From Neobacillus mesonae (GTDB taxonomy: Bacteria > Bacillota > Bacilli > Paenibacillales > Paenibacillaceae), in NCBI GenBank assembly GCA_023715865.1, contig JAMBOW010000003.1, positions 310,001 to 374,000 on the forward strand: a stretch of DNA of 64,000 bases, in the 5' to 3' direction. The translations under genes were made by a program, and so were the position numbers. The notes under the pieces are model-generated. The model was not told where the DNA came from and ran no database searches. It saw nothing but the letters and a program-made list of their open reading frames with translations. Within the stretch, counting starts at the first letter, position 1; the number at the start of each line of letters is the position of its first letter. Positions 17,170 through 26,143 of the stretch are shown here, piece by piece.

Positions 17170-18000
17170 ATGAAAAAGTTCAAAAAGTTCTTTAAATCCG
17201 GACTTGGTGTCCTAGGTACGTTAATTATTCTCGTTCTGATTATTACCGCTGTCTTTGCGAGCACCATTGCTCCATATGACCCGAATATGCAGGACTATAA
17301 CAGCATTCTTCAAGAGCCAAGCGGTGACCATCTATTTGGTACTGATGACCTTGGCCGCGATATTTTTTCAAGAGTAGTATACGGTGCACAAATTTCCATT
17401 AAAGCTGCGCTGATGTCTGTAGCGATCGCCGTATTCATCGGGGTTCCCATCGGTTTGCTAACCGGATATTATCGGGGCTTCTGGGATGAGTGGGTCGTCA
17501 TGCGGATCGTCGATTCCTTTCAGGCGTTTCCGTTTCTCATCTTGGCACTGGCGCTCTCGGCCGTTCTCGGAGCAGGGTTCGGAAATGCAATGCTCGCCAT
17601 AGGTATCGGTTTTGCCCCTACCTTTGTACGGATTACGAGAGGTCAGGTTCTCAGTCTTCGCAATATGGAATATGTGCAAGCCGCCAAATCCGTTGGCGTA
17701 AAGGACGGACGCATCATCTTCGGCCATATTTTGCCGAATGCACTGGGTCCAATCATTATTCAAGCAACGCTGACCATGGCGAGCGGTATTTTGGCGGAGG
17801 CTTCGCTTTCCTACTTGGGACTTGGCGTACAGCCGCCGACACCGTCATGGGGCAGCATGTTGAACCAGGCACAAAGCTTGATGAGTGTCGCACCTTACGC
17901 AACATTGTATCCGGGTCTGGCTATCTTTTTCGTAGTACTTGGATTTAACTTGCTGGGTGATGGATTGCAGCAATTCCTCAATCCGCGCTCTAGGAAATAG
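17170..18000 (+). CDS. Peptide ABC transporter permease, DppC/GsiD type
   Basis: 276 residues. It begins with a basic KKFKKFFKSG and one membrane segment, then shows the DppC hallmark GDHLFGTDDLGRDIFSRVVY, the loop MEYVQAAKSVGVKDGRIIF, and a C-terminal GLGVQPPTPSWGSMLNQAQ with FNLLGDGLQQFLNPR. The open frame starts earlier, inside the preceding gene; ATG at 17170 has AAGGGGG nine bases upstream. It forms the transmembrane heterodimer with the DppB-type protein. Confidence 0.92.
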   Translation: MKKFKKFFKSGLGVLGTLIILVLIITAVFASTIAPYDPNMQDYNSILQEPSGDHLFGTDDLGRDIFSRVVYGAQISIKAALMSVAIAVFIGVPIGLLTGYYRGFWDEWVVMRIVDSFQAFPFLILALALSAVLGAGFGNAMLAIGIGFAPTFVRITRGQVLSLRNMEYVQAAKSVGVKDGRIIFGHILPNALGPIIIQATLTMASGILAEASLSYLGLGVQPPTPSWGSMLNQAQSLMSVAPYATLYPGLAIFFVVLGFNLLGDGLQQFLNPRSRK

Positions 18001-18018
18001 AAAGGGGGTCCGTAAGCC

Positions 18019-18987
18019 ATGACAACAATATTAGATGTACATCAGCTAAGAACGCGGTTTAAAACCGATTACGGACAAGTCGCGGTCGTCGATGGAGTGG
18101 ACTTTTCCATAAATGAAGGAGAAACACTTGGCGTTGTAGGCGAATCGGGCTGCGGCAAGAGTGTTACAAGCTTATCGATTATGAGGCTTCTTGCAGGAAA
18201 CGGAGCCTCTGAAGGACAAATACAATTTAAAGGAAATGACCTTCTTTCTCTATCTGAGAAACAGATGCAAAAAATTCGCGGCAATGATATTGCAATGATA
18301 TTTCAGGAGCCGATGACTTCACTGAACCCGCTTCAGACCGTTGGGCATCAGATCGAGGAAGCCGTGCTGCTGCATCGCAAAGTATCGAAGAAGGAAGCTA
18401 AGGAACGTGCCATTGAAATGTTGAAGGCGGTCGGCATGCCGCGCGCAGAAGAAATCTACGGAGAATATCCCCATCAGTTGTCCGGAGGTATGCGTCAGCG
18501 GGTGATGATTGCGATGGCGATGTCCTGCGAGCCGAAGCTGATTATTGCCGATGAGCCGACGACGGCGCTTGATGTAACGATTCAAGCGCAAATTCTGGAG
18601 CTCATGCAGAAGGTGAAGGAAGAGACTAATACCTCCATTATGCTCATTACGCATGACCTTGGCGTTGTAGCGGAGATGTGTGATCGGGTTATCGTCATGT
18701 ATGCAGGTCAGGTCGTGGAAGAGGCGGATAAATTTGAATTGTTCGAAAATCCAAAACATCCTTATACGATTGGGCTCATGAACTCTATTCCTGAGCTTAC
18801 CGAAGAGGTTGAGTACTTAGAGACGATTCCAGGCTCGGTCCCACTGGCGCATGAGATGCCGAAAGGATGCCGGTTTGCTCCAAGATGCAGCAAAGTCATG
18901 CCGATCTGTCAGGAGCAGGCACCTGAGCTGTTCGAGCTGGGCGGGCAAAAATGCCGCTGCTGGCTGTATGCGGAAGGGGATGAGTAA
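18019..18987 (+). CDS. Peptide ABC transporter ATP-binding protein, DppD/OppD type
   Basis: 322 residues. Walker A GESGCGKS near residues 40-47, Q-loop FQEPMTSLNPLQT, signature QLSGGMRQRVMIAMAM, Walker B IIADEPTTALD and switch His in LITHDLGVVAEMCDR. The C-terminal oligopeptide-type extension contains the Cys-containing GCRFAPRCSKVMPICQEQ, which can bind an iron-sulfur cluster in some relatives. The start follows AGGGGGT. It forms the ATPase heterodimer with the next gene, which begins two bases after its stop. Confidence 0.94.
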   Translation: MTTILDVHQLRTRFKTDYGQVAVVDGVDFSINEGETLGVVGESGCGKSVTSLSIMRLLAGNGASEGQIQFKGNDLLSLSEKQMQKIRGNDIAMIFQEPMTSLNPLQTVGHQIEEAVLLHRKVSKKEAKERAIEMLKAVGMPRAEEIYGEYPHQLSGGMRQRVMIAMAMSCEPKLIIADEPTTALDVTIQAQILELMQKVKEETNTSIMLITHDLGVVAEMCDRVIVMYAGQVVEEADKFELFENPKHPYTIGLMNSIPELTEEVEYLETIPGSVPLAHEMPKGCRFAPRCSKVMPICQEQAPELFELGGQKCRCWLYAEGDE

Positions 18988-18989
18988 GA

Positions 18990-20006
18990 ATGGAACCAAT
19001 ATTACGAGTTAAGGGTCTCAAGCAGCATTTTCCGATCCATGCGGGTGCCTTCAATAAAGTGGTAGGGCATGTTCGGGCAGTCGATGGAATTGACCTTGAA
19101 GTCTATCCTGGAGAAACGCTTGGAATCGTAGGTGAGTCGGGCTGCGGGAAATCAACCACAGGCAGAACGATTCTAAGATTGTACGAGCCGACCGAAGGAG
19201 AGGTTATCTTCGGCGGTAAAGATTTGGCTAAGCTCAGCAAAGAAGAGATGCGCAAGACAAGACGTGACATTCAAATGGTGTTCCAGGACCCGTTTGCCTC
19301 GCTGAATCCGCGCAAAACGATTCGTAAAATTTTGCTGGAATCCCTTGCGGTTCATAAAATTGGTACGGCGAAGGAACGAAATGAGACAGTAGAGCAGATG
19401 ATTGAGATTGTTGGCTTGAAGAAGGAGCATCTGGATCGTCATCCCCATGACTTTTCCGGTGGGCAGCGCCAGCGGATCGGAATTGCCCGTGCGCTCGTGC
19501 TTAATCCCAAGCTGATTATCGCGGATGAACCGGTGTCGGCATTGGACGTTTCGATTCAGTCACAGGTTTTGAATCTGCTTAAAAATCTGAAGCGGGATTT
19601 CGATCTTACCTTAATGTTCATCTCCCATGACCTGTCTGTCGTCAAGCATCTATGCGACCGGGTAGCCGTGATGTACCTTGGCCGTATCGTTGAAATTGCA
19701 GACAAACGAAGCTTGTTCGCAAATCCAAGTCATCCGTATACTCAGGCTTTGCTATCTGCGGTGCCGCAGGCCAATCCAAGGCAGAAGCGGGAACGAATTC
19801 TCTTGACAGGTGACCTGCCGAGTCCTGCAAATCCTCCATCCGGATGCACTTTCCATCCGCGCTGCCGTTTCGCAACAGAGGAATGCAAGGTGAATGCTCC
19901 ACAGTTAAGAGAAATAGCTGACGGACATCAGGTGTCCTGTCACTATGCAGAACAAATACTACAGAGCTTGCGGGCCAAAGAAGAGCCTCAAGGTGCCCTA
20001 CATTAG
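18990..20006 (+). CDS. Peptide ABC transporter ATP-binding protein, DppF/OppF type
   Basis: 338 residues. Walker [11 protein letters not shown]-loop [13 protein letters not shown], signature [16 protein letters not shown], Walker [16 protein letters not shown] and switch His in [12 protein letters not shown]. The C-terminal region holds [18 protein letters not shown], matching the Cys pattern of its partner. GGAAGGGG lies within the end of the DppD-type gene. The last gene of the cluster, a gamma-glutamyltransferase, starts 12 bases after the stop. Confidence 0.94.
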   Translation: MEPILRVKGLKQHFPIHAGAFNKVVGHVRAVDGIDLEVYPGETLGIVGESGCGKSTTGRTILRLYEPTEGEVIFGGKDLAKLSKEEMRKTRRDIQMVFQDPFASLNPRKTIRKILLESLAVHKIGTAKERNETVEQMIEIVGLKKEHLDRHPHDFSGGQRQRIGIARALVLNPKLIIADEPVSALDVSIQSQVLNLLKNLKRDFDLTLMFISHDLSVVKHLCDRVAVMYLGRIVEIADKRSLFANPSHPYTQALLSAVPQANPRQKRERILLTGDLPSPANPPSGCTFHPRCRFATEECKVNAPQLREIADGHQVSCHYAEQILQSLRAKEEPQGALH

Positions 20007-20018
20007 GAGGAATCACCC

Positions 20019-21632
20019 ATGAAGACGTTCGATCCATTATCCTATCCTTATACATCCCAGCGCAATGCGACATACGCGAAGAACGGCATGGTTGCCACCT
20101 CTCAGCCGCTCGCAGCACAAGCGGGACTTGATATCTTAAAGCGCGGCGGCAATGCGATTGATGCAGCGATTGCTACAGCGGCATGTCTTACTGTCGTTGA
20201 ACCGACATCAAACGGAATCGGTGGAGATGCATTCGCCATTGTCTGGACGAAAGGCGAGCTGCATGGTTTGAATGCAAGTGGACCTTCTCCCGCTGGCATT
20301 TCAATTGATGCAGTGAAGCAGCAGGGACATGACAAGATGCCGACCTATGGCTGGCTTCCCGTCACTGTTCCAGGTGCGCCATCGGCTTGGAAGGCGTTGT
20401 CTGACCGTTTCGGCAAGCTGCCGCTGACAGAAGTGCTCCAGCCTGCCATCGATTATGCTGAAAACGGGTTCCCGGTATCACCAACCCTTGGCTACTACTG
20501 GAATCTAGCCTATAACAAGTTCAAAGAGAAGCTGACCGGCCCTGAATTTGCTGAATGGTTTACAACTTTTGCTCCAGATGGAAGAGCTCCAAAGATCGGA
20601 GAGATCTGGAAATCGCCGGGACACGCCAAGACGCTTCGCGCTATTGCGGAGACGGGTGCAGAATCCTTCTACCGTGGAGAAATTGCAGATCAAATAGATG
20701 CCTTCTCCCGCGAACACGGCGGTTTTCTTCGTAAAGAAGATTTGGCAGCTTATTACCCGGAATGGGTAGATCCCATCTCAGTGAACTATAAAGGCTATGA
20801 CGTGTGGGAAATCCCGCCGAACGGGCAGGGACTTGTCGCTTTACTGGCACTGAACATGCTGAAAAAGGATGAGTTTGCAGCACGCGATACGGTGCACACC
20901 CATCATTTGCAGATGGAAGCGATGAAGCTTGCCTTTACGGATGGTCTGAACTATATTACCCAGCCTGATAAAATGAACGTAACTGTAGAACAATTGCTGT
21001 CTGATGCTTACGCTGAAGAAAGAAGAGCACTGATCGGCGAGGAGGCAATTCAGCCAGAACCGGGCAATCCGGCAAGAAGCGGTACGGTATATTTGGCTGC
21101 TGCAGACGGTGAAGGGAATATGATCTCCTTCATTCAAAGTAACTACATGGGCTTTGGCTCAGGGGTCGTCATTCCGGGTACCGGGATTGGGATGCAAAAC
21201 CGGGGACATTCCTTTTCTCTGGATGAATCTCATGCCAACCGACTCGAAGGCGGCAAGAAAACCTACCATACGATCATTCCAGGCTTCCTGACCAAAGACG
21301 GTAATCCGGTAGGACCATTCGGCGTCATGGGCGGGTTTATGCAGCCGCAGGGTCATATGCAGGTCGTCATGAACATGATTGACTTTAATCTTAACCCGCA
21401 ATCGGCACTGGATGCGCCGCGCTGGCAATGGACTGAAGGAAAGACAATCGAAGTCGAACCGAACTTCCCGGATCATATTGCACTCAGTCTCGCGAGAAAA
21501 GGGCATGATATCAAACGTGCCAACAATACGGGCGGCTTTGGACGCGGACAAATTATTCTGCGGGATAACGAAAACGGAGTGCTCGTAGGCGGTACGGATT
21601 ACCGTACAGATGGCGCTATTGCCTCGTGGTAA
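20019..21632 (+). CDS. Gamma-glutamyltransferase family protein, cytosolic (YwrD-like)
   Basis: 537 residues, an Ntn-hydrolase of the gamma-glutamyltranspeptidase family. N-terminal GMVATSQPLAAQAGLDILKR and GGNAIDAAIATAACLTVVEP are characteristic. The predicted autoprocessing nucleophile is Thr356 in RSGTVYLAAADGEGN (codon 21084-21086), which would split the precursor into large and small subunits. No signal peptide is visible, so unlike secreted Ggt it should act in the cytoplasm. The start follows TAGGAGG. Coupled to a peptide importer, it probably hydrolyses imported gamma-glutamyl peptides for glutamate, cysteine or nitrogen. Confidence 0.9.
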   Translation: MKTFDPLSYPYTSQRNATYAKNGMVATSQPLAAQAGLDILKRGGNAIDAAIATAACLTVVEPTSNGIGGDAFAIVWTKGELHGLNASGPSPAGISIDAVKQQGHDKMPTYGWLPVTVPGAPSAWKALSDRFGKLPLTEVLQPAIDYAENGFPVSPTLGYYWNLAYNKFKEKLTGPEFAEWFTTFAPDGRAPKIGEIWKSPGHAKTLRAIAETGAESFYRGEIADQIDAFSREHGGFLRKEDLAAYYPEWVDPISVNYKGYDVWEIPPNGQGLVALLALNMLKKDEFAARDTVHTHHLQMEAMKLAFTDGLNYITQPDKMNVTVEQLLSDAYAEERRALIGEEAIQPEPGNPARSGTVYLAAADGEGNMISFIQSNYMGFGSGVVIPGTGIGMQNRGHSFSLDESHANRLEGGKKTYHTIIPGFLTKDGNPVGPFGVMGGFMQPQGHMQVVMNMIDFNLNPQSALDAPRWQWTEGKTIEVEPNFPDHIALSLARKGHDIKRANNTGGFGRGQIILRDNENGVLVGGTDYRTDGAIASW

Positions 21633-21786
21633 TATTTTTTTCTTCTATTATATATAACAAACGGTTTTAACCAGGATGTTGACGCTGCAGATTTTATGTC
21701 GGCATCCTTCACCCCATAAAGATGTGAGATCTCGTTCGGCTTGATTGAAAGGGTATATAACGAGCTTGATTATTCACAGAATAGAA

Positions 21787-21826
21787 CCTTAATCACTTGA
21801 ATGCTTCAGGTGGTTAAGGTTTTTTT
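21787..21826 (+). terminator. Intrinsic terminator of peptide ABC/gamma-glutamyltransferase operon
   Basis: A 15-base-pair stem with two G-U pairs (21787-21801 with 21805-21819), a three-base loop, and a T run from 21820. Confidence 0.88.
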
Positions 21827-22078
21827 CGCGCGAAAGACTAGAATGGTATTGGCTAGGGTAAGGTCTAATATATCCTTTATGGTGGGATATTGTTATTAGG
21901 TGTCATCTATCTTAATATACAATTGTGAATGTTGCTTTTTGTTCAATATTTAAGAGGATATCCCTATAATATCGTTCTGGAATGACCCGAGTGGGCTATT
22001 CAACTGGACAAGCGAATTAAGTTATGCTGATATCAAAGGTTCAAAGTTCTAACTTATATACAGAAAGGGAAGAAGAAA
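21827..22078. other. Intergenic region ahead of copper genes
   Basis: No gene is seen. A plausible promoter is TTCAAT-N17-TATAAT near 21947-21975, giving a transcript with a leader of about 100 bases before copC. I could not identify a CsoR- or CopY-type operator by eye. Confidence 0.35.
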
Positions 22079-22690
22079 ATGAAGAAAACGATATTGATGC
22101 TTGTGCTGTTCCTGCTGCTGATGCCGGGCGCTGCATTTGCGCATACCCACTTAGACACGTCAGCACCTGCTGATGGGGAAGAAGTAACCTCAGAGCTGAC
22201 AGAGATTAAGCTCACATTCGAGGGGCCGATTGAACAGCTCAGTACGGTTGAAGTCGTGAACGAGAATGGTGACAAGGTGGAACTTGCTTCTACTGAAGTA
22301 GAAGGAAGTGTGCTTACGGGAACAGCAAGTGCCCCGTTTGCGAACGGCAATTATACTGCGAATTGGAAAATCATTGGTGAGGATGGGCATGAGGTGGAAG
22401 GCAGCTATGCCTTTACGGTCAACGTTCCAGAACCGGAGGCGACTACACCGCCAGCGGACAATGCAGGAGAGAACAGCGGAGATACTCCAGCAGAGAGTGG
22501 GGATCAGGGGACAAATGATTCAGCTGCAAATACGGATACACAAACTCCAGCTCCTACAGAAGAGTTGGACGAGAATGTGCAGCCTGAATCGGCATCAAAT
22601 GGCAGCAACACAGGCATTTGGATTGCGATTGTTGTCGTGATTGTCATTGCCGCAGTTTATGTTGCAATGCGCCGGAGAGGGAAAAAATAA
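22079..22690 (+). CDS. CopC-domain copper-binding protein with C-terminal anchor
   Basis: 203 residues. The signal peptide ends at AFAHTHLDTSAP, so the mature N-terminus would be HTHL, the His-first copper site of CopC proteins. The beta-sandwich includes LTEIKLTFEGPIEQLSTVEV and the second metal-ligand motif GEDGHEVEGSYAFTV. Then comes a Pro/Thr/Ser/Asp-rich linker (residues about 125-175), a membrane segment and the basic RRRGKK. It should bind copper on the outer face of the membrane and work with the CopD-type protein two bases downstream. Confidence 0.9.
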   Translation: MKKTILMLVLFLLLMPGAAFAHTHLDTSAPADGEEVTSELTEIKLTFEGPIEQLSTVEVVNENGDKVELASTEVEGSVLTGTASAPFANGNYTANWKIIGEDGHEVEGSYAFTVNVPEPEATTPPADNAGENSGDTPAESGDQGTNDSAANTDTQTPAPTEELDENVQPESASNGSNTGIWIAIVVVIVIAAVYVAMRRRGKK

Positions 22691-22692
22691 AG

Positions 22693-23772
22693 ATGTCTTT
22701 CCTGAGTGATGGACTTTTATATATCTGCTATGCATTTCTAATGGGGAGCCTACTGGTACAGCTTGTACCGGCAGGCTCTAAGCCGCTGGTAGAGATACCG
22801 CGCTGGACGGTAAATTTAAGCATAGTGGGTATCATTCTGCTGGCTTCTGCGCCTCTCCTGCAAATCATTGTGAGATTTGGACCCAATATCGGATATGGTA
22901 AGGCTATATCCAGTGTTCTGTTCACTTTCAAGGAAGGTAAAGCATACTTGATCGTTTGCGGATTATGCATTTTGCTGCTGCTGCAATTTTTACTGTTCAA
23001 GAACTCGCTGCATGAGAAAAAAGTGCTGTATCCATCAGTACTGATCACGGTTTGTATTATTGCTATATTCGGATGGTCTAGCCATTTGGGGGCTATCGCT
23101 GGACTTACAGGCGCTGCCATCCAGTTTATGCATATGCTCGGTGTGGCGGTGTGGATCGGGATATTGCTTGTCATCGCTTGGTTTACACAGGAAGCAAGAA
23201 ACTGGCTCTCTTTTCTAAAATGGTTTACACCGGTAGCGATTGTCGGTGTGCTAATGATCCTTATATCTGGTCTGATGACCATGTCATACACGACACCAGA
23301 GTATGTAAACTCCTGGATACTTTCCTACGGACAGGCACTTCTCATGAAGCACCTGCTGTTCATTCCGCTGATCGTGTTCGGTTTGTGTAATGGGTTCTTC
23401 TATCGGCAAAAACTGAAGAACCGGCCTCAATTTAATCCAATCCCTTGGCTAAGAGCGGAGGCCATTATTGTTATTCTCGTATTCGGCTTCACGGCTTTTA
23501 TGAAGCTGCAGGCTCCTCCCCATGAAGTGGCCGAGACACTGCAATATAATGATCCGTCCGCTGTGTTTACATTATTGCATCCTGAGGCGAGTCTGCCTTT
23601 GTCCTTCAGCTTGAACGTTGTGGCTATCGTACTGGCGATTCTGGCACTGCTCAGCCTTGGATACATCATGTACTCATTCCGGTGGAATAAGGCAAAGCCG
23701 GGTATCTCGCTCATTGCAGGGCTTATCTTTGTAATCAGTGGATATGCAGCCATTATGCTTAGCGTGAATTAA
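22693..23772 (+). CDS. CopD-domain copper transport/resistance membrane protein (YcnJ-like)
   Basis: 359 residues with about nine membrane segments and a CopD core (GWSSHLGAIAGLTGAAIQFM, HMLGVAVWIGILLVIAWFT). Conserved His and Met residues on the membrane face could handle copper. The frame opens upstream inside copC; ATG at 22693, two bases after the copC stop with GGAGAGGG upstream, is the sensible start. In B. subtilis the CopC and CopD functions are fused in YcnJ; here they are separate, translationally coupled genes. Import versus tolerance cannot be settled from sequence. Confidence 0.88.
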   Translation: MSFLSDGLLYICYAFLMGSLLVQLVPAGSKPLVEIPRWTVNLSIVGIILLASAPLLQIIVRFGPNIGYGKAISSVLFTFKEGKAYLIVCGLCILLLLQFLLFKNSLHEKKVLYPSVLITVCIIAIFGWSSHLGAIAGLTGAAIQFMHMLGVAVWIGILLVIAWFTQEARNWLSFLKWFTPVAIVGVLMILISGLMTMSYTTPEYVNSWILSYGQALLMKHLLFIPLIVFGLCNGFFYRQKLKNRPQFNPIPWLRAEAIIVILVFGFTAFMKLQAPPHEVAETLQYNDPSAVFTLLHPEASLPLSFSLNVVAIVLAILALLSLGYIMYSFRWNKAKPGISLIAGLIFVISGYAAIMLSVN

Positions 23773-23789
23773 GGCAAATCAATTAAACG

Positions 23790-23850
23790 ATCCCTTCTGT
23801 CAAACAAGTGTATTGTACCTATTCACATGTTTGACGGAGGGGATTTTTTT
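23790..23850 (+). terminator. Intrinsic terminator after copD-type gene
   Basis: A long stem (23790-23810 with 23824-23844, three mismatches or G-U pairs) with a 13-base loop, followed by seven T. Confidence 0.85.
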
Positions 23851-23917
23851 ATGGATTCATCGGCCAGAAGAACTTAATTGATATCATTTAATATGTAAAG
23901 CCAGGGTCTTTCAATTG

Positions 23918-23945
23918 TTTACAAATCGATAAGAGCAGATATAAT
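23918..23945 (+). promoter_or_regulatory. Promoter abutting the ArsR-type gene
   Basis: TTTACA (23918-23923) and TATAAT (23940-23945) with 16 bases spacing predict transcription starting within a few bases of the ATG at 23953. A second TATAAT at 23946-23951 is even closer. Confidence 0.5.
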
Positions 23946-23952
23946 TATAATT

Positions 23953-24264
23953 ATGGAACCAATTACAATTCATAAAGTGTTATCGAATGAGACGCGCCGG
24001 GATATTTTGGAATGGCTGAAGAATCCGGAAGAGCATTTTGGGGAGTTATACCATCGTCCGCCGAACGGAGATGTTGTGAAGGGCGTATGTGTAGGCGATA
24101 TTCAAACGAAGGCAGGACTTGCGCAATCCGTGATATCGAGCTATCTTCTCACGATGCAGAAAGCAGGACTTCTGATTTCCGAGCGAGTAGGACAGTGGAC
24201 GTATTACAGACGCAACGAAGAAGTCATTAAGCAATTTTGTGAGGAACTATCAAATAATCTATAA
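23953..24264 (+). CDS. ArsR family winged-helix regulator
   Basis: 103 residues. The winged helix runs IHKVLSNETRRDILEWLKNP, VGDIQTKAGLAQSVISSYLL, TMQKAGLLISERVGQWTYYR. No CxC or His-rich metal site is visible, so the signal may not be a metal. No Shine-Dalgarno sequence precedes the ATG, and the -10 box lies directly upstream, suggesting a leaderless mRNA. It follows the copper genes but is separated from them by a strong terminator, so linkage to copper is only positional. Confidence 0.85.
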   Translation: MEPITIHKVLSNETRRDILEWLKNPEEHFGELYHRPPNGDVVKGVCVGDIQTKAGLAQSVISSYLLTMQKAGLLISERVGQWTYYRRNEEVIKQFCEELSNNL

Positions 24265-24388
24265 GAGAAAGGGGGCTTTTTAATTTATATCATCTATAAT
24301 TTTGGATATATAGATTAGAGAAGATTACGAATTTGAAGAAGAAGTGTGTTATAATGGGGCCGGATAATGAGAGTTTTGGAGGGATAGC

Positions 24389-25372
24389 ATGATACGTTTT
24401 GGTATTATCGGAACCAACAGAATCACAGATCAATTTATTGAGGCAGCATCCTCATTGCCTGACTTTCAGCTCACCGCAGTATATTCTCGTACAGAAGAGA
24501 GAGCAGGGCAGTTTGCTGAAAAGCATGGTGCAGAACACATTTTTACAAATCTTGAAGAAATGGCACAAAGCTCTGTGCTGGATGCCGTATACATAGCAAG
24601 CCCGAATTCATACCACAGCCGGCAGGCGATACTTTTAATGAATCACGGGAAGCACGTACTTTGCGAAAAGCCTATTGCATCGAACAGCAAGGAGCTTTCC
24701 GAGATGCTTGATGCAGCAGCTGCTAATAAGGTTGTGCTTATGGAAGCCATGAAGTCAACGCTGATGCCTGGTTTTAAGGCAATGCAGGACCACATTTCAA
24801 AGCTGGGTCAGGTCCGTAAATATATGGTGAATTACTGTCAGTATTCTTCCCGATATGATGCTTTCAAGGAAGGGAATATCCAAAACGCTTTTAAACCAGA
24901 GTTCTCCAACGGTTCGCTTATGGATATTGGAATCTATTGCATTTATCCGATGGTCGTATTGTTTGGGCAGCCGGAGAATGTAAAAGCCACAAGTGTTATG
25001 CTTGAATCCGGTGTGGATGGAGAAGGGAGCATCGTTCTCCAATACAAAGATATGGAAGGAGTTATTTCGTACTCCAAAATTACAAATTCCTATCTGCCTT
25101 CCGAAATTCAAGGGGAAGAGGGAAGTATGGTAGTTGACCATATCAATTCGCCAGGCAACGTGACCGTTCATTTCAGAAGCGGTGATACACAGCAAATTTC
25201 CGGCCTTGATGAAGCACCGGCTATGAAGTATGAAGCTGCCGAATTCATCCGTCTTATCCAAACGGGAGAATTGCAGTCTGCGAACAATTCGCACCGGCAT
25301 TCTAGCATTACAATGGAGATTATGGATACGGTTCGAAAGCAAATGGGTCTTGTCTATCCGGCAGATCGATAA
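24389..25372 (+). CDS. Gfo/Idh/MocA family oxidoreductase
   Basis: 327 residues. N-terminal Rossmann fold (FGIIGTNRITDQFIEAASSL), the family motif KHVLCEKPIASNSKELSEML and the C-terminal alpha/beta dimerisation domain (FSNGSLMDIGIYCIYPMVVL). Such enzymes oxidise or reduce sugars or their derivatives with NAD(P). ATG follows TTTTGGAGGGATAGC. The GTGTTATAATGG at 24346-24357 gives an extended -10 promoter close upstream. It is monocistronic, ending at a strong terminator; the substrate is unknown. Confidence 0.88.
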   Translation: MIRFGIIGTNRITDQFIEAASSLPDFQLTAVYSRTEERAGQFAEKHGAEHIFTNLEEMAQSSVLDAVYIASPNSYHSRQAILLMNHGKHVLCEKPIASNSKELSEMLDAAAANKVVLMEAMKSTLMPGFKAMQDHISKLGQVRKYMVNYCQYSSRYDAFKEGNIQNAFKPEFSNGSLMDIGIYCIYPMVVLFGQPENVKATSVMLESGVDGEGSIVLQYKDMEGVISYSKITNSYLPSEIQGEEGSMVVDHINSPGNVTVHFRSGDTQQISGLDEAPAMKYEAAEFIRLIQTGELQSANNSHRHSSITMEIMDTVRKQMGLVYPADR

Positions 25373-25392
25373 AACTTGGCATTAAAATTAAA

Positions 25393-25427
25393 AACCCGGT
25401 AACGCAAGCAGCTTGCGTTACCGGGTT
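25393..25427. terminator. Bidirectional terminator between oxidoreductase and carD-type gene
   Basis: AACCCGGTAACGCAAGC and its exact complement are separated by one base, giving a near-perfect 16-base-pair hairpin. The complement strand has TTTTTAATTTT after it, serving the CarD gene. Confidence 0.88.
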
Positions 25428-25431
25428 ATTG

Positions 25432-25917
25432 TTAATTAACAGCCACAAGAGAATTGTCGAGCATATCAGATGCCTGCTCTGGTGAAATATTTCGAGCATA
25501 AACGAGCTCGCTGATCACGAGCTTTCGGGCATTGTTTAGCATAGTCTTATCCGACCAGCCAAGTGTTTTGCGTGTCATTAGTTTGCTGAGGTCGCGAATC
25601 ACCTGGATTTCCATACAAATGTCCCCAGTTTTTAGCTTGTTCAGCATGAATTGGTGTCTGGCATTCGGATTTGAGGGAATCTCCCCGCATTCTTCACTAA
25701 AAATGGATTTCGCCTGCAAGAGAGTTTTTTCATCACTGATACAGCGAATTCCAAGTAATCCTGCTTTTTCAACAGGAATGGATACATCCATCAGAGGGTG
25801 TTCAATGTGTACCTCGAAATACCAGCTTTTCTCTCCCAGTATTTCCTTCTCTTCTAATGATTGAATAAAGCCTGCCCCGTACATAGGGTAAAAAATACGA
25901 TCTCCCACCTGATACAT
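25432..25917 (-). CDS. CarD family RNA polymerase-binding regulator
   Basis: 161 residues. The N-terminal CarD/TRCF RNA-polymerase-interacting domain (YQVGDRIFYPMYGAGFIQSL, EVHIEHPLMDVSIPVEKAG) is followed by an all-helical DNA-binding domain (MTRKTLGWSDKTMLNNARKL). These proteins stabilise promoter open complexes or tune rRNA and stress promoters. ATG at 25917 follows AAAGGAG with nine bases spacing. It shares its terminator with the convergent oxidoreductase gene. Confidence 0.9.
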   Translation of the reverse strand: MYQVGDRIFYPMYGAGFIQSLEEKEILGEKSWYFEVHIEHPLMDVSIPVEKAGLLGIRCISDEKTLLQAKSIFSEECGEIPSNPNARHQFMLNKLKTGDICMEIQVIRDLSKLMTRKTLGWSDKTMLNNARKLVISELVYARNISPEQASDMLDNSLVAVN

Positions 25918-26073
25918 GAATGAGGACTCCTTTTCTTTTTTCTTCTAAAGACATGGAGCTTTAACGAAATCTAACGATACCTACGTTACCAACGTTACTT
26001 CATTATATCATACTCTTGTTTTCTCTAAGGTCCGGGGAATTTCAGGGATTATTTACGAAGATGAGATCTCTAC

Positions 26074-26114
26074 AAAAAAAAGCCTGACCCAGGCTTCATA
26101 TGAACCTGGGTCAG
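26074..26114 (-). terminator. Intrinsic terminator of ammonium transporter gene
   Basis: CTGACCCAGG (26084-26093) pairs with CCTGGGTCAG (26105-26114); on the complement the stem is followed by a T run encoded at 26074-26080. Confidence 0.88.
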
Positions 26115-26143
26115 ACTGTTCTGATGCATTATTTTAATTGAAT

